Source of the DNA: Vitellaria paradoxa
Lineage: Eukaryota > Streptophyta > Magnoliopsida > Ericales > Sapotaceae
DNA: 64,000 nt
Assembly: GCA_019916065.1 (NCBI GenBank)
Contig: CM034237.1
Span: 58,228,590 to 58,292,589, forward strand
Reading direction: 5' to 3'
The notes under the pieces were generated by a model. It saw nothing but the letters and a program-made list of their open reading frames with translations, did no database searches and was not told the DNA's origin. Shown in pieces: positions 42,990-54,938 of this stretch; the stretch's first letter is position 1, and each line of letters starts with the position of its first letter. A program made the translations under genes and the position numbers.

Positions 42990-45559
42990 AGGTTTATTAA
43001 CAGATAAATATGTAATTTAGGAAACGAACAAATAAACCTTCTTACTTAACAAAACACCAACTTATAACTACTTATCGTTATTAATAACAAAAGTTAAATC
43101 ATTAAAATCTTATAAGCAAATTTAACTAATCAATTATAAATATGTTCCTACTTGACATATTTATGAGCCTTATTAAACAATTATAAATGAACAATTAATG
43201 AGCTATTCATATTATTTGTATTTAGATTAAAAAAAAAAAAAACCACTACACACTCATGATAAAAAAAATAAACACAATAAATATAAATTTGTTTTAGACT
43301 ACTAAAATTGATGTTTTTTCTTTTTTTGTTTGGCAAGTTTTAGCTATGTTATTCATATTTAGATTAAAAAACACCACACACTCATATTAAAAATATAGAC
43401 ACAATAACATATATGTATATATTTAATACTATGAAAATTGATTTTCTTTTTTCTTGGGTAAATTTTAAGCATATTTTTCACATTTAAACTAAAAATTGAT
43501 GCATAGTATATATTTATTTTTCTTCTACAGAAATGCTTCTTTGTTTAGAAGACATTTATATGAGAGTATATTCAAAATAAAAGTGAGGATATTCAGTTTG
43601 ATTTTTCAGTTTTTATACTGCTTTTTGAGTTGTAAATTAATCGTTATTGGGTTCTCATTTTGAAGCATTGAGAAAAATATGCCCTAAAAGTCCACTTTAA
43701 TTCTTACATCTTTTATTGTTGGAAAATGGTTATTTCTCATGAGAATTTATTAGAAAAAGTTGTTAGAATGATATTACAATGACATTTTTTTTATTTAAAA
43801 GTAAATTATCTCAATTAATTAAATTTTTGGTTGATATTGTTTGTTTGGAATTTTTTTGGATTTAAATTTTGGGTGGAATTTGTTTGGAGTTTGGTTCAAA
43901 TTAAACATTCTGTATTTTGGATACATTGTAAAATTTGGATATATTGTTAATTAATACATTGTTAAATTTGGATATTTAACTATTCGTTAAGTTGTGCTAT
44001 TAATTTTGTTAATGAAATTGTTAAATAAAAATTTTGTAACGTGTTCTTAGCTTGTAGTTTGAATTATTAATTTAATTAATTATTTAGTTTGATGATTAGA
44101 TTGCCAAATTTGAATATTAACGTTTTTCTATTTTTCTATTATTCTGGTTATATTTTCCACATTTTTTAAACTAACAATAGAAACATATTTGTTAAATATG
44201 TTTACGATCTTTTGTTTTAGAAAAATATGAAAACTTAAATAGAAAAATGTGTATAGGAAAAAGGTATTTTGACTATATTTTTTTCTATTGTAAACATTTT
44301 ATCAATTGTACTACTTTGTCTATTTTGTTGCATCTTATTAAAATAAATTATTTCATTCAAATATTTTATTAAACTAAAATAATTTTTTATAAATAACAGA
44401 ATTAAATTAAATTAAGTTAGCTGAATTAATATGTAATATATATTATTAATTTATTTCTAATAAATAATTAAATTAAATTGGTTAGTTTACTTAATAGGAA
44501 ATGTATATTACTGAATTATTTTTAATAAATAATAAAATAAAATATAGTAATTCAATTTAATAGATAATATAATTGAATTAAATTAATATAAAATATATTT
44601 ATTAAAATCAATTAATTTATAAAAATAATAAAGTAAAAAATTAGTAACTGTAAATAAAATTGTATTTACCAATACAGTTTTAGTTTTCATTTCAGGAAAA
44701 AAAAGACAATAGAAAACAAAATAACAGAAAACATAAATATATAAATGTAAACAAAAAAATGACAATGTTACCAAATGACCCATTGAATTATTGTTATAAT
44801 TAGCTCGAACTGAGTTATCTCATGAACTCCATGAAAGTAAATGTGGGTTCATATAAAATTAATGATATTCTACAGCGATAAATGAGAACGCAAGCGATTA
44901 GTAATTTGAAACTTGTTGGTACTATCTTCATGCAATGTCCTTGTGTTCATTTTTAAAAATTGTAGGTATTATCTTCATGTATGTGTATATACATCTCTTT
45001 ACAAATATCGAATATCCAAATTTGATATTAAATCTCTTAAAATCTGTCTTTCATAGTTGAATTATCAAAACAATTTGTGACTTAGTATACCAAACATCCC
45101 CTATTACAATCTGAATAGTACATTTATCGCTATCATATGCATACATTCATTTTTCTAAATAAATTTAGACCCGTTCGAGAATTGTATCATGACTATCGAT
45201 TTGGTCATCCTTGATGCAACAATGTGGGTTTTTTAATGCTTGATTATTTTCTGCCACATGGATGCACAAATTGACATATATGATTCTTGAATTGTCCGGT
45301 TTGGATAGTTTGAGAATGTAATTATCCATCTTGTACTCAACGCTGACTATGCAAGTTCTATGTTAGGCGAGGTTTCATGTAGCTACTCCTATTGTTCTTT
45401 GGGTACGTACATAAATGCATGAAACACCACTTTTATGTCATGTGCTTGGAGAACTATGCAGAGATGCTGTTGAAATTTCGTCCGACAATAGAACGGTAGC
45501 TGCAAATCAAGTTTGATACTTTTCTTTGAAGCTGAGGTTGAAAAAGTTGTTTGTATCAT

Positions 45560-48140
45560 CAAAGACAGTTAAGTTAATAAGATGGCATGTAGATAAACTT
45601 CATGATAATGGACAAATGACGCATCCGTTTGACTTCTTGTCCTGAAAAGATTTTGATCAGTGGCATCCAGACTTCTCCTCGGGCTGTTGAAACGTCAGGC
45701 TTGGTTTGGCTGCGGATGGGGTAAATCCTCTTGGAGCGATGAATATTTCATACAGTACATAGCCGTTTGTCCTTGTTCCTTATAACCTTCTGCCGTGGTT
45801 GTGCATAAAATAACCATTTCTAATTCTATCAACTCTAATTAATGGGCCGAAAGGCCGGAAGATAAAATCGATGTTTACTTACAACCATTGATAGAACAGT
45901 TGCAGGAATTATGGACTGAATATGTGATGGCTTTTGATGCTTCATCCAATGAAACATTCAATCTTCATGCTAGCTTGTTGTGGACGCTTAATGACTTCCC
46001 AACATATGGCAACTTATCCCGCTGGAATACAAAAGGGAAGTTTGCTTGTCCTCCTTGCAATAAGAGCACACAGTCACAATGGTTGCATCATAGTAAGTAG
46101 TTTGGCTACATGAGTCACAAACGATTCTTGCCCAACACACACAGGTTTAGAAGGAATAGAACTGCCTTTGATGGGAACTGTGAGTTTGATCCGGCCCCGC
46201 GGAGATTAACCGGGCATAAATTGTTGACCCAGCTTGAGGCGGATGGTATACAAACTGTCTATAAGCCCACCGACTAAAGGCTTCGATTACCCAGATCAAC
46301 TGAGCCTCGCTCCCACAATTGGAAGGAAAAAAGCATATTGTTTAAGTTACCTTATTGGAAGGATAACTTGGTAATGCATAACTTGGATGTCATGCGCATT
46401 GAGAAGAATGTGTGTGACAACCTATTGTGGATGATATTGGGTGACAAAATAGGATTGAAAGATACTGCTAGTGCTAGGCATGATTTAGAGGATATAAGAT
46501 TGCAACAACCATTACATTTATAGTTGAGAGGAGAAAATAGGGCATATATACCACTAGCACAATTCACAATGAGTCGTGATGAGAAGGAGTTGTTCCTGAG
46601 TGTCCTCCAAAGTGTCAGAGTACCCGACGGGTATTATTCTAATATCTCGAGACAAGTGAACAAACAGGAGAGGACTTTATCCGATTTAAAAAGCCATGAT
46701 GGTCATATTTTTATGCAACAATTGATCCTTATTACTATTCATCAATGCTTGTCGAAGAAGGTTATTGAACCACTGATAGAGCTTAGTAACTTCTTTCGGT
46801 TGCTATGCTTGAAAATCTATCGCCCGACTGATTTATAGAATCTCAAGGATTGAATTGCGCTGACACTTTGTCATCTTGAGACAATATTTCTACCTGCTTT
46901 TTTTTTATGTAATAGTGCACCTCACAATACATTTAGCCGATGAAGCTATGTTGTGTGGCCCAGTTCAATTTCGATTGATGTACCCGATTGAAAGATTTCT
47001 TAAGACCTTGAAATAGTATGTTTGCAATAGGACCCATCCCGAGTCTTCAATGGCTAAGGCATATTTGATCAAAGAATGTACCAATTTCTGTGCCATTTAT
47101 ATGGGTCACATTGAAACAAAACTAACTCATCCCAACAATTCACGACAGCCTAGTAGGTCAATCTCGCCAACAATTCATGGGTGTAAGCTCACTGATATGT
47201 ATTATTCAACATAGTATTGCTTCGACCATTCATCTAGTAAGATTTCAGAAACTAAACACATCTCAATTGTATTTCTACACATTTATCAGTTTACATCATG
47301 TAGAGTTAAAAAGTTACTCATACTATTATTTTTATAGGAAACACTTGATCGAACTAAGACAGAGGTTGCCATGCGCGTCTGATCATATAGTCTATACTGA
47401 ACATTTCAACTCATTTCATGTCTGGTCAAAGAGCATGTAAGGGCCACACTATCTTCCAAATAGTTTAGGTTTATATGCTTGTACTGGTTATTTATATTCC
47501 TAACTGTAACTAAACTTTTACTCAGGTGCACAACATGTGAAGGGTTGGTAAAGCTTTCTCTGCGGAAATTAATGCTCTGTCGAATGGCCTATTTACAGCA
47601 GCGTGTTGCTATAAAGCATATGAGGTCAATAGGTTTCAGTTTCATACAAAAGAGTTGGACGATAGATAGGCAACTCAGAATTGTGGGACAGCGCTCAAAG
47701 CTAATACCCTAAGTTTTTTGAGCCAGAAGGACAGTAATCCCTATGTAGGAGCTATGTTCTACAACAGGCTACTGATGTAGTTGAAGTTAGATACACCAAC
47801 GAATTTAAAACTGTGTTGTTTAAGTGTGATTGGGTAGATCCCAGGCATGGTGTGAAAATCGATGATTATAAATTCATGTTAGTCAATTTTAACAACTTAA
47901 TATACTCGGATGATCGGATCAGTAATGAACCATATATTCTAGCATCTCAAGCAGAACAAGTTTATTTTGTGGGGGATCCCACTGATCTAAATTGGCATGT
48001 TGTAGTCAAAATGTCACGAAAGGGGTATTCGAAGTTGATTATGACGTTTTGGAGGTGGAGGGGTATGTATGGCAACATCTAAGCAACAGTGTCATCCCAG
48101 CTCGTGAACAGGATGCAAATTAGGTTAGAGAGATGGTTGA
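45560..48140 (+). pseudogene. TNP2-type CACTA transposase, decayed
   Basis: Readable blocks in order are: NGQMTHPFDF and WHPDFSSG (about 45610-45690), NVRLGLAADGVNPLGAMN, VLVPYNLLPWLCIK, then 45888-46100 with LLWTLNDFPTYGNLSRWNTK and GKFACPPCNK. Then come 46338-46523 (LPYWKDNLVMHNLDVMRIEK, NVCDNLL), 46524-46838 (SDLKSHDGHIFMQQLILI), MYPIERFLK-like residues near 46980, and 47813-48082 (FKCDWVDPRHGVKIDDYKF). This is the standard order of the plant En/Spm TNP2 family, including the C-x2-C pair of the zinc-binding region. Stops and frameshifts separate the blocks. The intact protein cuts CACTA ends in the nucleus; this one cannot be full length. Confidence 0.85.
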
Positions 48141-48310
48141 AGGAAATATAGTCGAAATTCTAGGTCCATGAAATTATAAGGTATTGATTATTCATTTTTT
48201 TATAGTCATAGGTCATTTAAAAAATAAATGTCATTAATATGTGGGCTGAATATTGTTACTTCATATTTTTTTGTTAATGCTGAAATGTTAACACTTTAGG
48301 GATTTGGTAG

Positions 48311-49130
48311 ATGAATCGAGGCAGGAAGATAGGTCATCCCCTTACCATGGGTAAGGCCCTCCGTGCTACTCGTGCACATGTCGTAGCTAATGATGTAGCT
48401 GGTGCAGATTACGTGGGAGATACTGATGCCCCTCAGCCTCTAAAGGACACACAGATGCAATTTGACTTTGATCCCATGCAAGCACCCGATACTGCTCAAC
48501 CCACTATCGTATATACCTCTACACCTCATTTGCAGACCCCACAGCCACCTGCCCTCGCACTCGCGAGTACCCGATCAGATCCTATAGCCCCCACTCGTCA
48601 ACAACACAGCCCCCAGTAGTTATGGTGCCACCAATCATGTCCCCGTTGCATTCATCTTATTCACTTCTCAGGCCGCCCACCCTCGATATTACTTATCCTA
48701 TGTCCACTATCGAGCCATCTAGTTCCACTTGGCCTCCTATACCTATCCTTAGCCACAAGCATCGAGATGCATCATTATCTCGACGAGCACGACACTCTCT
48801 GATAGCTTCGACGTCTACCCTGCATGTTACTCAGCCACCTACCACATCTGCCACCTCTAGCCTAGATGCTACTCAGCCACCCACGTCGTGCCCTGGTTCT
48901 TCAGATCCATCAAGTATGTGTTTCTTTTTATATAAATAACAGATCACGTTTGTTAGTTTTACATTTAGTTATAATATGACATATAAACTTGACACTTAGC
49001 AGGGCCTGCGAGTACCATAACAGCCTTTTGTGCTGTGAGAGGTCCCACCACTCTCTTATTCTCCTACAGGGTTGAGGTAGTGGCCAGCCTCGTTAGGTTG
49101 AGTTTAGTAGCCACTACCGCTCTGTAGGAA
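48311..49130 (+). pseudogene. Second CACTA protein, proline-rich (decayed)
   Basis: Begins at the ATG at 48311, in the usual place downstream of the transposase. The frames 48311-48619 and 48622-48939 encode Pro/Thr/Ser-rich sequence with repeated (T/D)-x-TQPPT units, and a VRGPTT motif follows near 49035, similar to the RGPT motif of the plant transposase-24-like proteins carried by CACTA elements. The end is lost at the Athila insertion (49150). Role by analogy: binding subterminal repeats. Confidence 0.5.
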
Positions 49131-49149
49131 AGTGCTTGCTCAATTCCAA

Positions 49150-50710
49150 TGTATTAATATTGGTTTGACCCCAAGTGCAGGGTGTCTATTGAAGCACAAT
49201 AACTGGTGAGAACCAAATCGTGTCCACAGAGAGCCTTAACAAAAATCAATGAACAGACAATTTTTGAAAAAAGTTTTAGACAAATTTTAACCCCACAATG
49301 AATGATAGAGAATGAAATTGGTTTTAGTAATGGTTGTTGGTTAAAATTTTTTAGAAAACAATTTAAGAAAACCTTGGATCCAAGACAAGCTAGTAGTGAT
49401 TGACAATAAATTCCAAGGAATCTATTACTCAATCTACACCTAAAAAGAGTAGATCGGAAGATATTCTATATATAAAACCACTTAGAACAGTCCAAATCTG
49501 ATTTGAATAGGGAATTAAGAACAACAATCTTATTGAGAATTCCAATCAAACACCTCATATGCATGTTCTATAGATCTTACATACAAATTCTAAGAATAGC
49601 AATTACCATACAAATCTAAGAGGAATGCATGATAATTCTAAGTAGAAATCTATAGGTAAAAGCCATAAACCATACAAAATTTGAGTTCAATCAAAATCTC
49701 AACTCGAAAATCGATAATCAATTCAAATAAAACATAGATTGTTCCATTAACACATGAAAATTCAGCATTAAGCATATTACTTTGGAATTTTTGCAAATCA
49801 ACTACTAGACTTGCTTTGAATCCAAGAGAGAAGTCTACTCAAGCGTAATGAAAAGAGAAAACAGTAGAAAATGAAGTAATTCCATTCATAGAACTGAAAC
49901 TCTGATACAAAAATCTAAAGAATTGAAGATGGATCCCCTTTCTCTCTCTAAAATTCTCTCTCTATAAAAGGAAAACTCAACTGAAGGTAATGTACGTATA
50001 TCTCTGGTTACAAATGACCTCACTCGTATATATGAGATATAACATAAGAAAGTACATAAATGCCCCTTTCTCAAAAGCTGAATTGCAAAATCCTCGTTTT
50101 GCAGGTTGGTTCGAATAAGTGTTTGAACAGACTGATAGTTCGAACAAGGGTTCGAACCAAATTTTAAGACTTAGTCAATTTCACTCCAGTTGGACCTTGC
50201 ACAGCCTCTGTTGTTCTAACTAGTGTTGGAACAAAGGTTGGTTCGAACAAGGGTTTGAACCAAAATTCCATACTTAGAAAATTTTAAGCTTCTGATGCTT
50301 GTCACCCTTCTGTTGATCGAACCAAGGTTCAAACCATATATGGTTCGAACAACTTTGCCTTAGTCAATTTCTGCACTTGTTAGTTTGCACTAGCTTCTGT
50401 TGTTTTAACCAAGGTTCAAACAACCTGTGGTTCGAACAAAGGTTCAAACCACTTTCTCCACACTTAGCCAACTACTTCTTCTAGTGTGCCTTCTATGGAT
50501 AGAACATTGGTTTGAACAACGTATTCGAACTACTTTCTTGAGTTCTTCCATTTTGGTCCAACTTTAGCCATTTTAGTCTCAAACACCTGCAAATCACAAG
50601 AAATCCTCATGAATGCATTTAAAAACACTTTATCATCTTTTTAGAATATAAATCTACCTAACAAACCATGAATTAAGGTTTATGATTGTACTTTTCATAG
50701 TACAATCACA
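49150..50710 (-). repeat. 3' LTR of element A (1561 bp)
   Basis: On the minus strand it starts TGTGATTGTACT, with a 10-bp perfect hairpin (TGATTGTACT/AGTACAATCA, loop ATGAAA). It has an array of GGTTCGAAC-type units at 50105-50530 and a TATA-like CATATATACG near 50030. It ends in TTAATACA at 49150. It is closely related to the LTR of element B in the U3 part. Confidence 0.85.
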
Positions 50711-50720
50711 CCCTCCAACT
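50711..50720 (-). other. 3' polypurine tract of element A
   Basis: The minus strand reads AGTTGGAGGG directly before the LTR start. Confidence 0.8.
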
Positions 50721-52368
50721 TGAGATTTGCTAAGCCCTAGCAAATTAGCTTAACAAGAAGTCACTTCTCAGACTTTAACCTAATTCAAAGTTGCACATGA
50801 TATCTTAATGCAAATTCTTTTGAATTTTTAAGTTAAACTCCCCAAGACAATTAAAAGTTAACATGTGCAACACTCTATTCATTGTATGGTCTTGAAATAT
50901 AAATCAATTCATCATGCTCATAATTCCTTACTAGAACATAGATTTAACTCAATGATGCACAAAAAATTCTCTGAAGTCTTGACATCAATCCTCACAGGGC
51001 ATACTCTCTTCAACAAATTGAGAATTGGGTGAGACACTCTTGGAAGATTCTTTTATAAAGAGTAAATGTACAACAAATTCTAGTAAGAATTTTCCTTAAG
51101 TCAAAAATGATAAAATTCAATGAATATTGAACTTGGTGTAGCTCTATGAAAGGAATAATCCATAGCAATGAGAATCTTGAACTATTTCACATTAAGAATT
51201 CCAATTTCAACCCATTAGACACCTTAGATCCGTTAGGTCTTTGTTAGGTTGTAATGGGGCTAAGGGGTTGAATGTGAGACCAAGGAAGGGATAAGATATT
51301 CCAAGAAGTGCCTTAGTTGTGTAAATTTATCCCTCTCTTCTCAGTCATACTCCATTCTTCTTTTCGTTTTCCCTCACCTTTTTTGAATTCCCAAAATGTG
51401 AATTCTCTACAAACTCTTTTTTTTTTTCATATATATATTTTTTATTTTTTTATTTTTATTCATCATTTTTTTCATCATTTTTTTTTTTGTTTTACTTTAC
51501 TTTCTTTTTTTACTTGAAAATGAAAAACATATCCTTGTATCACTCTTCTTTTTCTTTCCTTGTCTTTCATCAATCTCCATTTCCTTAAAAACTACCACTA
51601 CCCTTGGCTCACTCTACCTTTTTTAAGCTTATACACTACTAAGGCACCTAGGTAGGTTGTCAATATTTTGTAAGGGTTAGGGTATTGTTCAAAGCTCCAA
51701 AAGAATCATGCATTCATGCATCCATGGCTTAACTTGGCTCCTAAGGAAGATTAATTGAGAAGGAAAGGTCAATAAGGCTCAACAAATGCAAGGGTGGCCT
51801 ACTTTACCTCCAAGGGTTCAATTGAGTTGACATATCCATTCCAATGTTCATGGTTCAAGTTGATCGGTTTCTCATGCTTAAGGATTTAAAACAAACAATT
51901 AGAGCTACTGAAAGAATATAGATATGAAAAACATGTGATATTAATTTCAATCACTCAACAAAGAAGGCTAAAGGCTCAAATCTCACAAGGCTAGTCTCTA
52001 CTTATTAGAGAATAAATGTATGCATCTCTTGAGTCAAACTTATGTCCCAAGAGTGTTGAAATTATGAACTCCATGTTGACATTTAAGACTTTAAAGGATA
52101 AATCACAAGTAATTCTCAAGAATGAGCATTAATCAACCATGTACATGCTTTGAATCAAGTTATGAACTAAAAAGAAACTTCATTCCATTTCATTTCCACT
52201 TCAAGTTTCACAAAAAGTTCATATTCAGCCTTTGGTTACAAAACATGTCGGTGCTTACATCACAGGCTCAATAAAAGTCAAAAAGTCCTAAAACAAAGCA
52301 ACAAAATTAACTAAAGTAAAAAATACTACAACTCCTACTTGGTGACAAAAAAAACTAGCTCCTATGAT
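50721..52368 (-). other. Non-coding 3' region of element A
   Basis: No ORF of note. It contains a T-rich low-complexity run on the plus strand (51415-51515). It occupies the place of the long untranslated 3' region seen also in elements 1 and B. Confidence 0.55.
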
Positions 52369-53721
52369 CTAAGAGTCAAGAGGGGGGTCCTCGGATGGCA
52401 CTGATAAAGTCCCAGCAGTTGCAGAAGGAAGCAATAACTCCAGCTTAGCCTCAATAGCTGCAATCCTCTTCCCTTGGCTTTGGAGTTCTTGCTTGATAAA
52501 GTACTGTTCACCTTTAATCTCTCCAAGCTTGACCTTCACTTCATCCCACTTCTCTAGCATCTTCTCCATAAATTCCTCAGTTGTGGTCTCTTCTTTTCTT
52601 TTCTTATGACTTGCACTTATTTCCCTAGAGGAAGCAGTGATGCATCCCACTAGCTTGGCTACTTGTTCTCCCAATTTAGATACAACCTTCCTCTTGCAAA
52701 CATACTTTGTGATGAACCTAGCAAAGGGCAACCCACTGACTTCTTTTCTTACCTTTGAAGCTCTAGCCATGTTCTCCCATATAAGCTGCCCCAACTCTAC
52801 CTTCAATCCCCCATCAATAGCATATAATAGTAGGCCTCTTTCATAGCTTAGTTCAAAGGTATTCAAGACTGGGTTAAGCTGTGAACATGCCAAGAAATGC
52901 AAAGAGTTGAATTTGGGAGTCAACCTATTCTTGGCTAGCTTCTTCTTGTGACCCTATTCTGCATTAGGATTTCCAATCAAAATCTTAGCCAAGGAGTCCT
53001 TATCAAGTGCCTCTTCCTTTGGAAATGGGAATTGACGGTGTTTCTCCTCCTTCAACCCAAAAAATTTCCTAACATCGTTAGGATATATATCAAAATGTAT
53101 TCCTCGAACTTTTGTCACAATGCAATCCTTTCCCTCATGCTTGGTATCCGCAACATTAGCATAGAACTCCTGGACAATGGGAACCATAGCTATTCCCCTA
53201 TATTAAGCCCATTTCTCCCAACCCTTTGCTTTAAAATTTTGCTTCAACTTGAATTCTGTTGTTTGGAAGTGACTTAAATTCATTCCCCTTTCCACTATCA
53301 CTGATCTCTTACTCCAATACTTGCCAAAGTCTTTTTGTGCTTGGGCACTTGAGAACCTGAAATCATCATAAGGTTCAATTCCTTATTCTCCCTCATTCTC
53401 AGGCTCCTCATTCAATTCCTCAATCATTTTCATGATAATTTTAGTGTTAGGCTCTAATTGAGGTCTTAGATGGGTCATTGGTGTAGGTTGAGGAGTGGTT
53501 TGGGTTTGGGTCTGCCCTGTCGGTGGATTGGTAGTGGGTTGAGGTGTTTGTGTTGAAGTTGTGTCAGGTTAATTGCTAGTTAGGTCAATGGCAGTGGGCT
53601 GGGTTGAATTAGGATTTTGAATTCTAGTTTTTTTCTGAGTGGGTTCAGCACTTTCTTTTGATTTGGACCCATTTCCTTTACTATTTTTCTTCTTTTCATA
53701 AACCTTCTTAAGTGGGTTCAT
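52369..53721 (-). pseudogene. Env-position ORF of element A (plant transposon protein-like)
   Basis: One continuous frame from the ATG at 53721 (MNPLKKVYEKKK) to 52369, about 450 codons, broken by four stop codons (near 53571, 53385, 53202 and 52953) but apparently no frameshift. Middle residues IVQEFYANVADTKHEGKD and VRGIHFDIYPNDVRKFFGL match the conserved part of the plant transposon protein domain found in Athila ORFs after pol. The C-terminal part (KWDEVKVKLGEIKGEQYFIK and beyond) looks coiled-coil. I see no signal peptide or transmembrane segment, so calling it an envelope is positional only. Function is unknown in the family. Confidence 0.7.
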
Positions 53722-54115
53722 TTTCGGGTAGCTTAAGAAAAAACAACTCACTGTTCTATTGACCAACTGAGACTCAAATTTCACCAAAAAGCACAATTCA
53801 TTACAAAACCAATTTCATTCAACACATTCAATCAATCTATCCTTAATTAATCAAAAACCCCAATGCCCGATTCAATTACTTAGCAGAACTAACAAAAGCT
53901 GGAAACCCTACCTCAATTCATTACTCAAAGTTGGGTTGAGTTGCCAACATCCAAATCCCTAGCACCTCATGAGCTCAAACAAGGCTGAAGGTTGTGAATT
54001 GATTACCCCTTCTTGATCGAATTGAAACTTGGACACAGAAGCTTTCAATCAACCCACTTTGTTCGTACGCTCGTCAGAACCACAACGAAATGAGCCCTTA
54101 AAATTTCTGAAGTGT

Positions 54116-54400
54116 CTTATTTATAGGCTGCTAGGATTGCCCAATGGTTAGAACAGAGCAATAGTTCGAACACTGGTTCAAACAAACTACCTTGACTGGG
54201 TTCGTTCAAACAAGGGTTCGAACAAACAGCTGGTTTGAACATTGGTTCGAACAGACTCTTCTTAATCTTTTGTTCAAACATATGTTTGAACCAATGTACA
54301 TCAATAATCTTGCATAAGTTCAGCTCAGCTCTGAATCCTACTTTCTCTTGCCAAAGTTCATAAGAATTGAATTGAATTGTCACCAAGACTAAGACTCTCT
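54116..54400 (-). promoter_or_regulatory. Internal promoter-like block in element A
   Basis: Between pol and the env-position ORF, the minus strand carries several GGTT(C/T)GAAC-type units (about 54305-54160) and then a clean TATA box, CTATAAATA, at 54126-54118. The first ATG of the downstream ORF is ~400 bases on. The same array-then-TATA order is found in this element's LTR. A separate promoter for the downstream ORF is inferred. Confidence 0.5.
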
Positions 54401-54599
54401 AAACCACTATTTACTAAAAGAATTTAACTAAAAAAATGCAAATTTCATAAAATTAACCAAATTTTCAAAATTTGTCAAAAAATTTCCAAAATTTTCTAAT
54501 TTTTTTGATTTTTTTTTTTCAAACATTGATGCTTAGGGTAAATCATGTAATGCAACATCAATCCAATACACCAATTACAATCATGAAAACGGTTGTCTT

Positions 54600-54634
54600 C
54601 CCCCCAAACTTAAACTGAACATTGTCCCCAATGT
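54600..54634 (-). other. Hairpin plus polypurine tract of element A
   Basis: The minus strand reads ACATTGGGGACAATGT (perfect 6-bp stem), then TTCAGTTTAAGTTTGGGGGG. It is homologous to 3151-3184 and 61421-61458 and lies ~300 bases after the end of pol. Confidence 0.7.
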
Positions 54635-54938
54635 GAAAATATGCAATCAAGTCATCACAAATATGGGAAAGAAGTTACCTTAGCTAATCAAATCCTTGTA
54701 AAAATACTTGAATTGATGCACACAATTGATGTCACCTAAATTGAATCTCCTTCCTTGCTTTCCTCCCAACTTGAATGACACTGTCATGCTAAATTCCTCA
54801 AAGCTCACAAATATTGTTAGGAAAGCAGATAAGGAAACCCAAATCATGAATGATAATTCAATTGAATAAAAGAAAAAGAAATGCAAACCTAAACACTACT
54901 CCTAATATACTTTTATTCATTGATTCAAAAATTTTCAA

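Larger units (their letters stand above)
41883..49149 (+). mobile_element. En/Spm (CACTA) DNA transposon, left part
   Basis: CACTACTACA at 41883 is a typical CACTA terminus, preceded by GTA (41880-41882) as half of a 3-bp target duplication. Subterminal CGACCGC/GCGGT(T/C)G motifs follow. A TNP2-type transposase relic (about 45560-48140) and a second, proline-rich ORF lie further right, all on the plus strand. The right terminus is not in the window because the Athila-like element at 49150 cuts the transposon. Many stops indicate decay. Confidence 0.82.

Noticed and set aside
52369..53796. Calling the post-pol ORF a retroviral envelope
   Set aside because: No signal peptide, transmembrane anchor or cleavage site is visible. 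The readable part matches a plant transposon protein domain, so only the position is env-like.
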